Source: Enterovibrio qingdaonensis
GTDB taxonomy: Bacteria; Pseudomonadota; Gammaproteobacteria; Enterobacterales; Vibrionaceae
DNA: 64,000 bases
Reading direction: 5' to 3'
Assembly: GCF_028683135.1 (NCBI RefSeq)
Contig: NZ_JAJUBB010000003.1
Location: 124,001 to 188,000, forward strand
The notes beneath the pieces were generated by a model. The model saw only the letters and a list, made by a program, of their open reading frames with translations. It was not told the origin of the DNA and made no database searches. This document shows, piece by piece, positions 1-9,841 of this stretch (positions are counted from its first letter, which is position 1; every line of letters starts with the position of its first letter). Both the position numbers and the translations under genes were made by a program.

Positions 1-1403
1 ATACCTGGGAAGATGTAACTGTTGTTACATTGTGCGATGGTGAACGTCTTACCACCGTCAAGTACGACTGGCTCAAACGGGCTACCCGTTGCTACCAAAG
101 CGTCACCGTTGGTCCAGCGCAGAATGTCAAACGGCGTGGCTTCTACACGACTTGTCGGGTTAGAAAGCGGGAATACGATTGGGCGTTCACAATGCGAGTG
201 CATAGCTTTAATGATTTCTTCGCTGAAAAGACCCGGCGCACCAGATACACCGATCAACACGGTCGGTTTAGCGTTGTTGACCACGTCTAGCAGTGAAATG
301 TTTTGGTCAGCCAGTTCCCAGTTTTTGATGCTTTTTGATTTCTGTACCAGCTTTTGTTGGAAATCTAACAAGTTTGGCATTGCATCGATCAGCAAGCCCC
401 AGCGGTCGACCATAAATACGCGTGCACGGGCTTCTGCGTCACTAATTCCTTCCGCAACCATCTGCGCAATAATTGCTTCAGCGATACCACAGCCCGCTGA
501 GCCTGCACCAAGGAAAGTGATGCGTTGTTCAGAAAGTTTTGTGCCGGCCGCTTTGCATGCCGCTATCAATGAACCAACGGTGACCGCAGCAGTACCTTGG
601 ATATCGTCGTTAAAACAACATACGCGGTCTTTGTAGCGCTCAAGGATTGGCATTGCGTTCTTCTGTGCGAAGTCTTCGAATTGGATCAACGCATCTGGCC
701 AGCGACGTTGCACTGCTTGAATAAACTCTTCGATGAAATCGTCATATTCTGGGCCAGAAATACGCGTATGGCGCCAACCCATGTACATAGGGTCCGATAG
801 ACGTTGAGGGTTGTTGGTGCCAACATCGAGTACGATTGGAAGCGTATACGCTGGGCTGATGCCGCCACATGCGGTGTATAGCGACAGTTTACCGATTGGA
901 ATGCCCATACCACCAATGCCCTGATCGCCAAGACCAAGAATGCGCTCACCGTCTGTAACAACGATGACTTTTACGTTGTGGCGAGATGCATTGTTTAACA
1001 TCTCATCAATACGGAAACGGTTTGGGTAGGAAATAAACAGACCACGACCACGGCGGTAAATTTCAGAAAAGTTTTCACATGCAGCACCGACAGTCGGTGT
1101 ATAGATGATTGGCATCATCTCTGTGATGTGGTTATTCACCAGTCGATAAAACAGTGTCTCGTTAGTATCTTGAATATTTCTGAGGTAAATGTGCTTGTCC
1201 ATGTCATTGTCGAAGCGCATGTACTGCTTGTATGCACGTTCTGCCTGTTCTTCGATTGACTCAATCGCTTCAGGCAGCAGACCCTCAAGGTTAAAAAACA
1301 TGCGCTCTTCAACGGAGAAGGCACTGCCTTTATTCAATAGAGGGGTTTCAAGTAAAGCGGGCCCTGCGTAAGGGAGATATAGCGGACGTTTTTGATTATG
1401 CAT
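1..1403 (-). CDS. maeA: NAD-dependent malic enzyme, 3' end cut by window start
   Basis: Oxidative decarboxylation of malate to pyruvate with NAD, a cytosolic link between the TCA cycle and pyruvate. About 467 residues are visible from the ATG at 1403 (MHNQKRPLY...); family members of this type are about 560 residues, so roughly the last 95 lie outside the window. The N-terminal malic domain carries the YTPTVG segment near residue 100 and the Rossmann motif GAGSAG is near residue 300, followed by the typical SNPTSR stretch. The gene faces left and is separated from the divergent helicase gene by about 400 bp. SfcA/MaeA is favoured over the longer MaeB because no phosphotransacetylase domain is expected at this N-terminal layout. 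Confidence 0.95.
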   Translation of the reverse strand, partial: MHNQKRPLYLPYAGPALLETPLLNKGSAFSVEERMFFNLEGLLPEAIESIEEQAERAYKQYMRFDNDMDKHIYLRNIQDTNETLFYRLVNNHITEMMPIIYTPTVGAACENFSEIYRRGRGLFISYPNRFRIDEMLNNASRHNVKVIVVTDGERILGLGDQGIGGMGIPIGKLSLYTACGGISPAYTLPIVLDVGTNNPQRLSDPMYMGWRHTRISGPEYDDFIEEFIQAVQRRWPDALIQFEDFAQKNAMPILERYKDRVCCFNDDIQGTAAVTVGSLIAACKAAGTKLSEQRITFLGAGSAGCGIAEAIIAQMVAEGISDAEARARVFMVDRWGLLIDAMPNLLDFQQKLVQKSKSIKNWELADQNISLLDVVNNAKPTVLIGVSGAPGLFSEEIIKAMHSHCERPIVFPLSNPTSRVEATPFDILRWTNGDALVATGSPFEPVVLDGGKTFTIAQCNNSYIFPG

Positions 1404-1820
1404 GGATGACAGCAACTCAATCTAATTCAGTTCAATGGACGGGCAAATACAATTCAATATTAACATGGGAGAATTGCACTAAGAGTGTAGTGTTGTTGGG
1501 CTTAGGGATTCAAGGTGAAAATGGTATTAAAACCCTAGGCTTGTCAAAATAGTGATGTTACCCAATATTGACGGGTGGATTACGACACATTTGTACAAAA
1601 TACAAATTTATTATTAACGTGGTTTTAAATATAACCCTAAGAAATAATTGTGAATTTTGTTGCGTAATGCGATGAGATTTAAACGTATGTGATCCTATAC
1701 GTTTTCCGTTTATTTACGCGCAAATCAGCAATGAAATCGCGCGTGTTCAGGTAGTTTGGGTATAACCATGAATATTCGTTTAGACTAAGCCAATCTGACT
1801 TCATCTGTATTTACGTAGTA
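1404..1820. other. Divergent intergenic region maeA / helicase gene
   Basis: No gene is visible in these 417 bases. The stretch is AT-rich in its centre (about 1590-1640) and must hold both divergent promoters, but no clear -35/-10 pair stands out. A TTGGGTATA word at 1756-1764 recurs as half of the inverted repeat at 6119-6151. Confidence 0.5.
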
Positions 1821-4169
1821 ATGATAACACCAACCCCGATAACGCTTCCTATTGATGCGCTTAAAAGCGACGTCGAAAAGGTAATAAAAAAGAATAATAT
1901 CATCGTCCAAGCGGATACAGGAACGGGAAAATCCACAAGACTCCCAGTGTGGGCAATGGCTCTGGGGAAAGTCCTCGTTGTTGAGCCAAGACGTGTTGCT
2001 TGTACGTCGCTGGCTGCGTTCGTCGCAAAGACGATAGACAGTGAAATAGGGGAACGCGTGGGTTACGCCATTAAGTTCGATTATCGCTTTGATGAGTCGA
2101 CCAACATTGTGTTTGCCACACCGGGGGTCGTTCTTCGCTGGTTTGCTGAAAATCAATTGGCGCAGTTTGATGTTGTGATGATCGATGAATTTCATGAAAG
2201 ACGTGCCGAAACAGATTTATTGGCGGCTCTTCTAATCAAGCATGACAAGCACCGCCTGCTTATTACTTCAGCCACCTTAGACAGTGAGAAGCTTGCGGGT
2301 TACTTTTCTGCTGACGTGATAAAAGCAAACGCCAAGAGTTACGGTGTCACTGTTAATTGCCATTCTCGTGATACGCAGTCAACCCCAACGGGGAGGGACT
2401 TAGAGCAACGCCTTCTTCCTGTCGCCCAAAACGCGATAGCCCGGGGAGGCGATATATTGGTCTTTTTGCCTGGTAAGAAAGAAATTAGTTCATGCCAAAG
2501 TCTGTTAAAGCACTTAGACGCTGACATTATTCCTCTACATGCTTCGGCGTCAGAAAGCGACAGGAAACGGGCTTTAGAAATCGGCGAAAGACAACGGGTT
2601 GTTTTGGCCACGAATGTTGCTGAAACGTCGTTAACCATTCCTGGTGTTGTAACGGTAATCGATACAGGCTTAGAGCGACGAACGCACCAGAGGAATGGCC
2701 GCACGGCATTAGCATTGCACGCTATCTCTCAAGCAAGCGCGAAACAACGGGCGGGTCGAGCCGGTCGGATTACGGCAGGCTTTTGCGAAAAACTCTATGG
2801 TGAGCATGCACCATTAGAACTTTTTACGCCACCGGAACTAGAGCGTGAAGATCTGATTGAAACAATGTTGGCAGCGGCGTGTTGTGGCGTTAGGTTGGAT
2901 GAATTGGCATTTTTATCCCCGCTTCCCTCGAAATCGTTGACGTCGGCAGAAGCACGCCTGATTGGCATGCGTGCAATCGATGATAAGGGGAACGTGACAG
3001 AGCATGGTCGCCTGCTTTATCCATTGCCGATCGATTCACTGTTTGCTCACCTGATTACTGGCATGAGAACCAAAAGCAATCGAGAGGCGATGTGCGATCT
3101 TGCTGCGATTTTGCAAACGCCGATGCGGGTTTGGCAGCGACAGAGCGGCGATTTGGCGTTAGATGCATACAAAGACTGGAATCGCAATGTGTGTGACGTT
3201 GTCACATCAATTGCGGTAATCCGAGGTGAACAACCTGATGAAGTACTGGTTGATTCTCTGGCTTTAAACGAAGCACGAGTTTTGAGCGCATCATTACGCG
3301 AAGCATTGGGACTGCCGCAATGGGAAGTCGCTTCGCGTTTCGATCGCGAGGCTTTTCTTCGCAACGTCATCGAAATTTCTCCTGAGTTGGTGTTTGTGCG
3401 TCGAGAGCGTCGGCAGCAAGCCTTCGGTAACGGGATCAGTGAAGTTGTGTTGAGTCGTGACAGTGATTTCCCTGATACCCCACAATCTGCGATTGTATTC
3501 GATCAGTTTCATCTTGCCGGTAAGGGAAGCAAGCAAACAACCTCTTATGCAACATGCCTAGCACCGATCCCCTTTAACTGGATTTCTGATGCAGATCTGG
3601 GCATTTGGGAAGTGATTGAGCACCAAGAGATTGATGGTATGATCCTTGACAGCAAACAGAGAGTGTATGCTGGAAGAATTATTGAAACCGTTCAGCAGGA
3701 GTCTGAAGGCGACGGATTAATACATGCGATGTGCCAACAAATACTAAACGGTGAATTGTTTCCCGGTGTTGGAGATCGTATTAGTGATGATGTCGCATAT
3801 TGGAACTTGTATCAGCAATTCGAAGCAATCACACCCGAGCCGAATATTGAAGCAGCAACATGGTTATGTGACCGTTTAAGAACACTGGGCATTGAATCTC
3901 AAGACGATGTTGAGTTAATCGACGGCGAGGATTTGATGTTCGATGGGGTACCTGAGTGGGAGCTTAAAGACTTTGTCGAGAAATACCCGCTACGTTTGGT
4001 ATTGGCTGATTTGCATCTTTCGGTGGAATACAACAAGTTAAAACGAACAGTTATCGTACATCATGTGAAAGGCAGCAGAAAAGATGGGCCAAAACGTTGG
4101 GAGTTGCCGCCGTGGAAGGGTTGGAAAATCCAATACAAGAAAGCAAGCCGTGTCATTACGGTGACTTAA
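1821..4169 (+). CDS. hrpB: ATP-dependent RNA helicase, HrpB-like (DEAH family)
   Basis: Superfamily 2 helicase of 782 residues, close to the roughly 810 of E. coli HrpB. Walker A GTGKST is at about residues 34-39, motif II reads DEFH (residues 122-125; HrpB proteins have DEFH rather than DEAH), SAT is near 150 and motif VI QRAGRAGR near 309. The C-terminal half has the helicase-associated and HrpB C-terminal regions. The ATG at 1821 has no strong Shine-Dalgarno sequence. The substrate of HrpB is not well established; an RNA role is inferred from family. A perfect matS site lies inside the gene. The gene stands alone and ends at a bidirectional terminator shared with yajQ. It could be a paralogue of the chromosomal hrpB rather than its orthologue. 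Confidence 0.8.
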   Translation: MITPTPITLPIDALKSDVEKVIKKNNIIVQADTGTGKSTRLPVWAMALGKVLVVEPRRVACTSLAAFVAKTIDSEIGERVGYAIKFDYRFDESTNIVFATPGVVLRWFAENQLAQFDVVMIDEFHERRAETDLLAALLIKHDKHRLLITSATLDSEKLAGYFSADVIKANAKSYGVTVNCHSRDTQSTPTGRDLEQRLLPVAQNAIARGGDILVFLPGKKEISSCQSLLKHLDADIIPLHASASESDRKRALEIGERQRVVLATNVAETSLTIPGVVTVIDTGLERRTHQRNGRTALALHAISQASAKQRAGRAGRITAGFCEKLYGEHAPLELFTPPELEREDLIETMLAAACCGVRLDELAFLSPLPSKSLTSAEARLIGMRAIDDKGNVTEHGRLLYPLPIDSLFAHLITGMRTKSNREAMCDLAAILQTPMRVWQRQSGDLALDAYKDWNRNVCDVVTSIAVIRGEQPDEVLVDSLALNEARVLSASLREALGLPQWEVASRFDREAFLRNVIEISPELVFVRRERRQQAFGNGISEVVLSRDSDFPDTPQSAIVFDQFHLAGKGSKQTTSYATCLAPIPFNWISDADLGIWEVIEHQEIDGMILDSKQRVYAGRIIETVQQESEGDGLIHAMCQQILNGELFPGVGDRISDDVAYWNLYQQFEAITPEPNIEAATWLCDRLRTLGIESQDDVELIDGEDLMFDGVPEWELKDFVEKYPLRLVLADLHLSVEYNKLKRTVIVHHVKGSRKDGPKRWELPPWKGWKIQYKKASRVITVT
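3193..3205. promoter_or_regulatory. matS site (MatP binding site) 1
   Basis: GTGACGTTGTCAC, a perfect match to the consensus GTGACRNYGTCAC bound by MatP, inside the helicase gene. Five more perfect copies lie in this window, and matP itself is at 39228. Confidence 0.85.
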
Positions 4170-4188
4170 ACCTAGCACCTATAAAAGT

Positions 4189-4216
4189 AAAAACGCCCCG
4201 TATGGGGCGTTTTTCG
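4189..4216. terminator. Bidirectional Rho-independent terminator
   Basis: GC-rich stem AACGCCCC / GGGGCGTT with a 4-nt loop, preceded by an A-run and followed by a T-run. It can stop both the helicase gene (+) and yajQ (-). Confidence 0.9.
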
Positions 4217-4231
4217 TCGAAAGTTCGGCGA

Positions 4232-4714
4232 TTAGTCGCGGAAGTTTTCGAACTGGAATGGCTGGCCTAGGTCGGCTTCACGAATCAACTGCATTACTTG
4301 CTGCAGGTCATCGCGTTTTTTACCTGTCACGCGAACTTGTTCGCCTTGGATCTGTGCCTGAACCTTAATTTTCGCGTCTTTGATCAGTTTAACGATTTTC
4401 TTCGCGACTGTGGTTTCAATACCATTTTTGAAGTGAACATCTGCGTAGCAGTTTTTACCTGAGTACACGTAGTCTTTAGGTTCCATTGAGCGTGCATCTA
4501 CGCCACGCTTTGCAAGGTTACCACGCAAGATTTCCATCAACTGATTCACTTGGAAATCTGACTCAGAGGAAACTTTTACAACTTCTTTTTTTAGTTCAAA
4601 GCTTGCTTCTACATTACGAAAGTCAAAACGAGTAGCAAGTTCACGAGTTGAGTTGTCTACAGCGTTACCTAGTTCTACGCTGTCAATTTCTGACACGATA
4701 TCAAAAGAAGGCAT
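4232..4714 (-). CDS. yajQ: YajQ family nucleotide-binding protein
   Basis: 160 residues, the normal family length, beginning MPSFDIVSE, with the two ferredoxin-like repeats typical of YajQ. Family members bind nucleotides; homologues in Xanthomonas and Pseudomonas bind cyclic di-GMP and act as effectors, but whether this one does is not shown by sequence. The Shine-Dalgarno AGGAAAAG lies just before the ATG at 4714. The aroH-like gene ends 42 bp upstream on the same strand, so the two may be co-transcribed. Confidence 0.93.
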   Translation of the reverse strand: MPSFDIVSEIDSVELGNAVDNSTRELATRFDFRNVEASFELKKEVVKVSSESDFQVNQLMEILRGNLAKRGVDARSMEPKDYVYSGKNCYADVHFKNGIETTVAKKIVKLIKDAKIKVQAQIQGEQVRVTGKKRDDLQQVMQLIREADLGQPFQFENFRD

Positions 4715-4756
4715 TGGCTTTTCCTGATTATTACCTGAAAAATTAATCGAATAGTA

Positions 4757-5830
4757 TCACAGAGCGGCTGCTTTGCCATTGCGCTGTGATACAGCATCAG
4801 AAAGCATTTTGAGCATAGTCTCTGTATCTTCCCAGCTCAGACAAGGGTCAGTGATAGACTGGCCGTATGTCAGTGCTTCAATCTTGTCTTTATCGACCGC
4901 TTGATTTCCCTCGGTGATAAAGCTTTCCGCCATAATACCAGCAATGTAAATATCGCCGTCTACGATTTGTTGGCAAATGTCAGCAGCGACGTCCAATTGA
5001 CGACGATGTTGTTTCTCACAGTTGGCATGACTAAAGTCGACAACCAAACGAGGAAAAAGATTAAATGAAGCCAGATTCTCAGCAGCATTCACGACATCTT
5101 CTCGATGATAGTTTGGTTGATGCCCACCGCGCAAAATAACGTGCCCATGTGGATTGCCGCTAGTACGGTAGATTGTCATTTGTCCTTGTTTATTTGGCGA
5201 ACAGAACAAATGTGATGTTTGACTAGAACGAATAGCGTCAATCGCAATTTTAATATTGCCATCGGTGCCGTTTTTAAATCCGACAGGGCAAGATAGTGCA
5301 GAGGCCATTTCGCGGTGGATCTGAGATTCAGTTGTACGTGCACCAATCGCGCCCCACGTGACAAGATCCGCAATGTATTGGCCAGTGATCATATCAAGAA
5401 ACTCAGTTGCGGTTGGCATACCGAGTTTGTTCACTTCCAAAAGGAACTGACGCGCTTTAAATAGGCCTTCTTGCAGTTTGCAACTGCCGTCTAAGTCCGG
5501 GTCGTTGATCATGCCTTTCCAGCCAACAACGGTGCGTGGCTTTTCAAAATAGGTACGCATGACAACATGTAACGTATCTTTGTGCTGATCTGCGAACGTC
5601 TTTAAGCGTGCCGCATAATCTAAGCCAGCTTTAGGGTCATGAATGGAACATGGGCCTACAACAACTAGCAGGCGATCATCGCGTCCTGTCAGAATATCTT
5701 CTGCTTGCTTGCGGGCAAGAGCAACGTGTTCGGCGACGTTATCAGTAATAGGAAACGCAGCTTCTACTTCAGCGGGTGTTGGCAGCGTGTCAACAGGTTG
5801 CGTTCTTAGTTCGTCAGTTTTAATAGGCAT
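4757..5830 (-). CDS. aroH: 3-deoxy-7-phosphoheptulonate (DAHP) synthase, AroH-type
   Basis: First step of the shikimate pathway: PEP plus erythrose 4-phosphate to DAHP. The class I AroFGH fold is clear from GPCSIHD, the YFEKPRT segment, GARTTESQ and the PVGFKNGTDG segment. The protein starts MPIKTDELRTQ and shares MRTYFEKPRTVVGWKG, TATEFLDM and AGIMAES with E. coli AroH, so it is closer to the tryptophan-sensitive isozyme than to AroF or AroG. The ATG at 5830 is chosen over an upstream in-frame ATG (5893) because of the AAGGAAGG ribosome site before it and because the extra residues do not fit the family. No TrpR operator or leader peptide was recognised. The feedback specificity is inferred. 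Confidence 0.9.
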   Translation of the reverse strand: MPIKTDELRTQPVDTLPTPAEVEAAFPITDNVAEHVALARKQAEDILTGRDDRLLVVVGPCSIHDPKAGLDYAARLKTFADQHKDTLHVVMRTYFEKPRTVVGWKGMINDPDLDGSCKLQEGLFKARQFLLEVNKLGMPTATEFLDMITGQYIADLVTWGAIGARTTESQIHREMASALSCPVGFKNGTDGNIKIAIDAIRSSQTSHLFCSPNKQGQMTIYRTSGNPHGHVILRGGHQPNYHREDVVNAAENLASFNLFPRLVVDFSHANCEKQHRRQLDVAADICQQIVDGDIYIAGIMAESFITEGNQAVDKDKIEALTYGQSITDPCLSWEDTETMLKMLSDAVSQRNGKAAAL

Positions 5831-6187
5831 GGACACTGCCTTCCTTACATCAGCTTTGTTGCGAAGGCAGTAAGATAGCAAAATTTCGGTCACATAAAAG
5901 TAGCGATGTGATCTTTCATCGATTTATTCTCTTTGTTGCTTTAGTTTTGTTCGTTTAGCGGTCTGTTGCTTGAATATTGTTCCTATGTGATAGACGGGAT
6001 GTAAATTTAATATTTTCACTTGTAACGATTTGATGGTGTGGGTATGTTTTGTAGTAGATGGACGAAAATCAGTCGGTTGCGTGTAACAACCTTATCGTTA
6101 TCAAATAAATGAGCCTTATATACCCAAGCATCGTTAGGTTGATTGGGTATAGGTATGTCTGTTTTTTCTAAGTAGTTTTGGTGCGTT
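5831..6187. other. Divergent intergenic region aroH / PEP-synthase-like gene
   Basis: 357 bases without a gene, AT-rich. It must hold promoters for both flanking genes. The only clear structure is the inverted repeat at 6119-6151, listed separately. Confidence 0.5.
6119..6151. repeat. Inverted repeat TATACCCAA / TTGGGTATA
   Basis: Two perfect 9-bp arms separated by 15 bases, just upstream of the gene at 6188. The TTGGGTATA arm also occurs at 1756-1764. It may be an operator, an RNA hairpin, or a member of a dispersed intergenic repeat family; similar words recur in Vibrio intergenic DNA as I recall. Confidence 0.6.
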
Positions 6188-6991
6188 ATGTCTCAAATGG
6201 ATTTGAATTCTTCACTCTTGCTCAAGCACTCATCCCAGTTGGATGCTGCAGAAGCAAATATTGGGCTAGTCGCACTCGCGGGGCTCTATCAAGAGCTCGT
6301 TGGTGAGCACCCATCTGTCCTTTCAGATACGGAAAGTGCAGTGAATCGACTGGTAGAAGCGTTAGATAAGGCGAGCAAAGCAAACGGTGGTAGGGCACTG
6401 CGCATTTTACTCAATGATGAAGGTGCCTTGTATTTTAGCGCGTTAAAAGGCGGTGAGGTCGAGCCAGCGGAAGCCAATCCAGCGATGGGCTTGCGTGGTG
6501 TTTCTCGTTTTGCTAGTCAGGTTGGTAAGCCTGGTTTTATTTTCGAGTGCAACGTATTGAAATCGGCCATCGAAGATAAAAACATCGCCATTGAAATTGT
6601 GGTCCCTTTTATCCGCACGTCCAGTGAAGCCGCAACCATGATCGATCTGTTGGCAGAGCAAGGGCTTTGCCGCGGCGCGAAAGGGCTTAAAGTCTTGCTT
6701 GCATGTCAACTACCGTCTAACGCATTACTCGCAGAGTCGTTGTTGGCGTACTTTGATGGCGTGATCATTGATGTTGATTGCCTCGCCAGCTTTACGTTGG
6801 GCGTTGACTTCGACTGCACAGCATTGCCTTATATCTTCACAAAGCACAATGAAGCGGTACGTGGTTTGATTTTAGATACCATCAAGAAAACGCAATCCTC
6901 TGAAAAGCCGGTGTTAGTGTTGTTAAATGAGCAGGATAAAAAAGTGATCGAACTCGTTGATGGTGCTGGTGTAGAGCTGATTTTTAAGTAA
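6188..6991 (+). CDS. Stand-alone PEP-synthase C-terminal-like domain, probable pseudoenzyme
   Basis: 267 residues. The part from about residue 98 matches the PEP-binding TIM-barrel of phosphoenolpyruvate synthase (PpsA): MGLRGVSRF resembles MGLRGASRY, then VPFIRT and QLPSNALLAES...YFDG. Full PpsA is about 790 residues, so the ATP-grasp and phospho-histidine domains are absent. Key catalytic features are also lost: Gln (about residue 173) replaces the metal-binding Glu of CEIPSNALLAE, the SNDMTQ motif has become VDCLAS, and the C-terminal GICGQGPSD segment with the catalytic Cys is missing. It therefore cannot carry out the PpsA reaction; a regulatory or binding role is inference. The gene is monocistronic and followed by a good terminator. 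I do not know a name for it. Confidence 0.75.
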   Translation: MSQMDLNSSLLLKHSSQLDAAEANIGLVALAGLYQELVGEHPSVLSDTESAVNRLVEALDKASKANGGRALRILLNDEGALYFSALKGGEVEPAEANPAMGLRGVSRFASQVGKPGFIFECNVLKSAIEDKNIAIEIVVPFIRTSSEAATMIDLLAEQGLCRGAKGLKVLLACQLPSNALLAESLLAYFDGVIIDVDCLASFTLGVDFDCTALPYIFTKHNEAVRGLILDTIKKTQSSEKPVLVLLNEQDKKVIELVDGAGVELIFK

Positions 6992-7033
6992 TCGCACCAA
7001 ACACAGTCTTAACCGTTCAAGCACCACCCGTTA

Positions 7034-7060
7034 AAGCGCCACGTAGATGTGGCGTTTTTT
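7034..7060 (+). terminator. Rho-independent terminator
   Basis: Stem CGCCAC / GTGGCG with a 6-nt loop followed by TTTTTT, 43 bp after the PpsA-like gene. Confidence 0.85.
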
Positions 7061-7226
7061 GTTTTTCAGGCTGTAAATGAAAGCGAAAGCCGATGTCTTG
7101 ACACTGTTTGGGTTTTAAAAGGAACAATAAAAAGACAATCGGACATGAGTTTATAAATTACTGCAACGCTCTTTGCGTAAATCTCGTATACTGCGCCTAA
7201 TTAAAAAAGAGTGAGTAAAAAGGTCA

Positions 7227-8063
7227 ATGATTAAGATCGGTCAGGTGAACACCCTAACAGTGGTCAAAGAAGTAGAATTTGGCGTCTTTGTTGACGGTGG
7301 TCGTGAGTACGGCAATATTCTTTTGCCAAAACGCTATGTGCCAAAAGGAACACTGCTAGGTGACGAAATCTCTGTGTTCATTTATTTCGACTCTGAAGAC
7401 AACATCATTGCGACAACAGAAAAGCCACTGGCTGAGGTTGGACAGTTTGCTAAGTTAAACTGTGTCAGCGCGAGCCGTATTGGCGCATTCCTAAACTGGG
7501 GACTACCAAAAGACTTGCTAGTACCGTTCAGTGAACAGCGAATGCGTATGCAGGAAGGCAACTCCTATCTTGTATACCTCTATCTTGATAACGCGTCTGG
7601 TCGTATTGTTGGCTCAACCAAATTCAACAAATTCTTGGATAAAACGCCAGCTCGCTATCAGAAAGGTGAGCAAGTAAATATCACTGTTGTTGAAGAAACA
7701 GAACTGGGCTACAAATGTGCAGTGAACGATATGCACTGGGGCTTGCTGTTTAAAACTGAAGCGTTTGGTAAGTTGTTCGTCGGTAAGAATCTGAAAGCGT
7801 ACATCAAGCAAATGCGTGAAGACGGAAAAATTGACCTTGCGTTGCAAAAGCTAGGTAAAGGTAAAGTCGACGATCTTGCGGATAAAGTTATCCATACGCT
7901 TGAATTGAAAGGTGGATTCCTTCCTGTCAATGATAAGAGCAGTCCTGCACAGATCTTTGATCTTTTCCGTACAAGTAAAGCGACGTTTAAGAAAACGATT
8001 GGTGGCTTATATAAAGAGCGCCGCATTCGAATTGAAAGAGATGGTATTTACTTGATTAAGTAA
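7227..8063 (+). CDS. CvfB-family S1-like RNA-binding protein
   Basis: 278 residues, starting MIKIGQVNTL. Successive S1-like OB folds are visible: an N-terminal one (residues 1-65, FGVFVDGG...), a second (about 70-135, IGAFLNWGLPKDLLVPF), a third (about 145-210), and a C-terminal winged-helix segment ending GGLYKERRIRI. This is the architecture of CvfB (YitL), an RNA-binding virulence regulator in Staphylococcus; the role in gammaproteobacteria is not established. A -10-like TATACT at 7187-7192 lies 35 bp before the start. The gene is monocistronic and followed by a terminator. Confidence 0.88.
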   Translation: MIKIGQVNTLTVVKEVEFGVFVDGGREYGNILLPKRYVPKGTLLGDEISVFIYFDSEDNIIATTEKPLAEVGQFAKLNCVSASRIGAFLNWGLPKDLLVPFSEQRMRMQEGNSYLVYLYLDNASGRIVGSTKFNKFLDKTPARYQKGEQVNITVVEETELGYKCAVNDMHWGLLFKTEAFGKLFVGKNLKAYIKQMREDGKIDLALQKLGKGKVDDLADKVIHTLELKGGFLPVNDKSSPAQIFDLFRTSKATFKKTIGGLYKERRIRIERDGIYLIK

Positions 8064-8074
8064 TCTCACAATGA

Positions 8075-8100
8075 AGAGGCTGCCGATGGCGGCCTTTTTT
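8075..8100 (+). terminator. Rho-independent terminator
   Basis: AGGCTGCC-type stem pairing with GGCGGCCT around a 3-nt loop, followed by TTTTTT, directly after the CvfB-family gene. Confidence 0.85.
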
Positions 8101-8132
8101 GTGACTGTTTGACACGGTAGAAAGTAACCAAT

Positions 8133-8166
8133 AAAAAGAGCCCGGAACGATTCCTGTTCCGGGCTT
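8133..8166 (-). terminator. Rho-independent terminator of rsmF
   Basis: 11-bp GC-rich stem AGCCCGGAAC / GTTCCGGGCT with a 7-nt loop. On the - strand the stem is followed by CTTTTTATT, so it ends transcripts coming from rsmF, which stops 120 bp upstream on that strand. Confidence 0.8.
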
Positions 8167-8284
8167 AGGGGAATGGCTCGTAAGAGCCTTGCGCTAACTG
8201 GTTTAAATGGAGATTTGTAGCACTTCAAACTTTAGTTGGCGCAAGATGGTAGGGGCGTTTCAAGCATGAGACTTTTAAAATCAA

Positions 8285-9712
8285 TCATGCAATAAAGAGG
8301 TTTACGTCCCTAACTAGCTCTCTCGGAAGGCCATTTTTAATTCTATTGCCAACCCACTTGCCAATTCCGATTGGTTGACGGCGGTAGCAGACAATGACTT
8401 CACCTTTGGTCGGCGTTATTTGTGGTCGAACATCTCGTCCCATATACCATTCTTTAGCATCTTCCGCTGTTAGCTCGATGCAGTTTGACTCTTTACCTGT
8501 GGCCAGAGCCATCACCGTTTCATGCTGCCATCGGAAACCGTTTTTATGTGTTTCAGCAAGCTTCAAACCAATGCGGTCAAATTTAATTTCAGGCAGTATG
8601 CCTTCGATAGCTTCTGGGAATAACCAGACTTCTTTATCACGATTCCACACACTTGAAGTGTCTGGGATTGTAAGCTGCAGGCTCTCTTTCAGTGCCTTAG
8701 CGACCGTGTCAGCGTCTTTTGCTCCCGCTTTTTTGAAAGGGAAGTTGCGAGGGCGTTTTTTAACCATCTCACTGCCAACGCTTTTCGTCTTTCTAATACG
8801 CGCAACGAAGAAACCTTCACTGTCAAAAATCTGTGGGAATACATGCAAGAAGCCTTCTTCTGTGCATGCTTCACCTGCATTCTCGAACAGATGGTTGAGC
8901 GGTTCAAATTCAACAGCATCACCAAACAGCGTTTTTATGTGGTGGCAAACATCCTGGTTTTCTTCTCTGCTCAATGTGCAGGTGGAATACACCATTACAC
9001 CGCCAGGTTTCAGTGCATGAAATGCACTTTCAATCAGGTCTTTTTGCGTGTTGGCAATGTCATAAATTGACTCAAGGCTCCAATTTGCAAATGCATCGGC
9101 GTCTTTTCTTATGGTTCCTTCGCCAGAGCAGGGCGCATCGAGCAAGATCGCATCAAACGTTTCTGGCAACCAACCACCAAATACGCGCGCATCAAAGTTT
9201 GTGAGGGCCGAGTTGTAGACGCCACAACGAAGTAAATTGGCATGAAGCACTTTTACGCGGCTAGCCGAATATTCGTTGGCAACCAATACCCCACGATTGT
9301 TAATAGCGGCAGCGATTTGGGTGGTTTTTGACCCTGGAGCCGCGGCCATATCTAACACACGCTCCAATTCACGGTCTTCTTCTAACAATGCTGTGACGGG
9401 CAGCATAGAGCTTGCTTCTTGGATGTAGAAAAGCCCAGACATATGCTCTGCGGTGTTACCTAGCGGCACAGAGTCGTCTTCTTCATCAATCCAAAAGCCT
9501 GTCTCGCACCAAGGAACAGGGGATAAGGTCCAGCCTTTTTCCGCAGCTCGTTCTTTGAAATCTTCAATAGAGACTTTAAGCGTGTTAACGCGGATGCTAC
9601 GACGCAGTGGACGTTTGCATGCGTCTATAAAATCGCTCATCGATAAGTGTGAAGGCAGGGTTTGTTCCATATGCTTTAGGAACAACTCGGGAAAGACGAT
9701 ATTTGGATGCAC
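8285..9712 (-). CDS. rsmF: 16S rRNA (cytosine-1407-C5) methyltransferase RsmF
   Basis: 475 residues, the normal RsmF length (E. coli about 480). The SAM-binding motif I region [10 protein letters not shown], the PCSGEG motif (Cys near residue 195) and the [10 protein letters not shown] motif (Cys near 245) give the two conserved cysteines of m5C RNA methyltransferases. The C-terminal PUA-like part ends [10 protein letters not shown]. The start is a GTG at 9712 ([10 protein letters not shown] follows), chosen because alignment with E. coli RsmF, as recalled, begins at the equivalent VYFPDAF. It lies downstream of letA-letB on the same strand, as yebS-yebT-yebU in E. coli. Confidence 0.95.
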   Translation of the reverse strand: MHPNIVFPELFLKHMEQTLPSHLSMSDFIDACKRPLRRSIRVNTLKVSIEDFKERAAEKGWTLSPVPWCETGFWIDEEDDSVPLGNTAEHMSGLFYIQEASSMLPVTALLEEDRELERVLDMAAAPGSKTTQIAAAINNRGVLVANEYSASRVKVLHANLLRCGVYNSALTNFDARVFGGWLPETFDAILLDAPCSGEGTIRKDADAFANWSLESIYDIANTQKDLIESAFHALKPGGVMVYSTCTLSREENQDVCHHIKTLFGDAVEFEPLNHLFENAGEACTEEGFLHVFPQIFDSEGFFVARIRKTKSVGSEMVKKRPRNFPFKKAGAKDADTVAKALKESLQLTIPDTSSVWNRDKEVWLFPEAIEGILPEIKFDRIGLKLAETHKNGFRWQHETVMALATGKESNCIELTAEDAKEWYMGRDVRPQITPTKGEVIVCYRRQPIGIGKWVGNRIKNGLPRELVRDVNLFIA

Positions 9713-9841
9713 CTGGAAGGTCTCGCATGAAGTTCTAGTGAACCGCGAAGTTTATAACGTTACACAGAGCTCTACAAGGCGCGGCACAGATACAAAAAAG
9801 GCGTTTTGATGTAATCAAAACGCCTTTTAGCGTGGACTTTA

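Noticed and set aside
2337-2349. Near-match matS words, e.g. GTTACGGTGTCAC (2337, 32233), GTTACACTGTCAC (about 16264), CTGACAGTGTCAC (about 12219), GTGAAGGTGTCAC (about 61890)
   Set aside because: Each has one mismatch in the conserved arms; listed only as possible weak sites.
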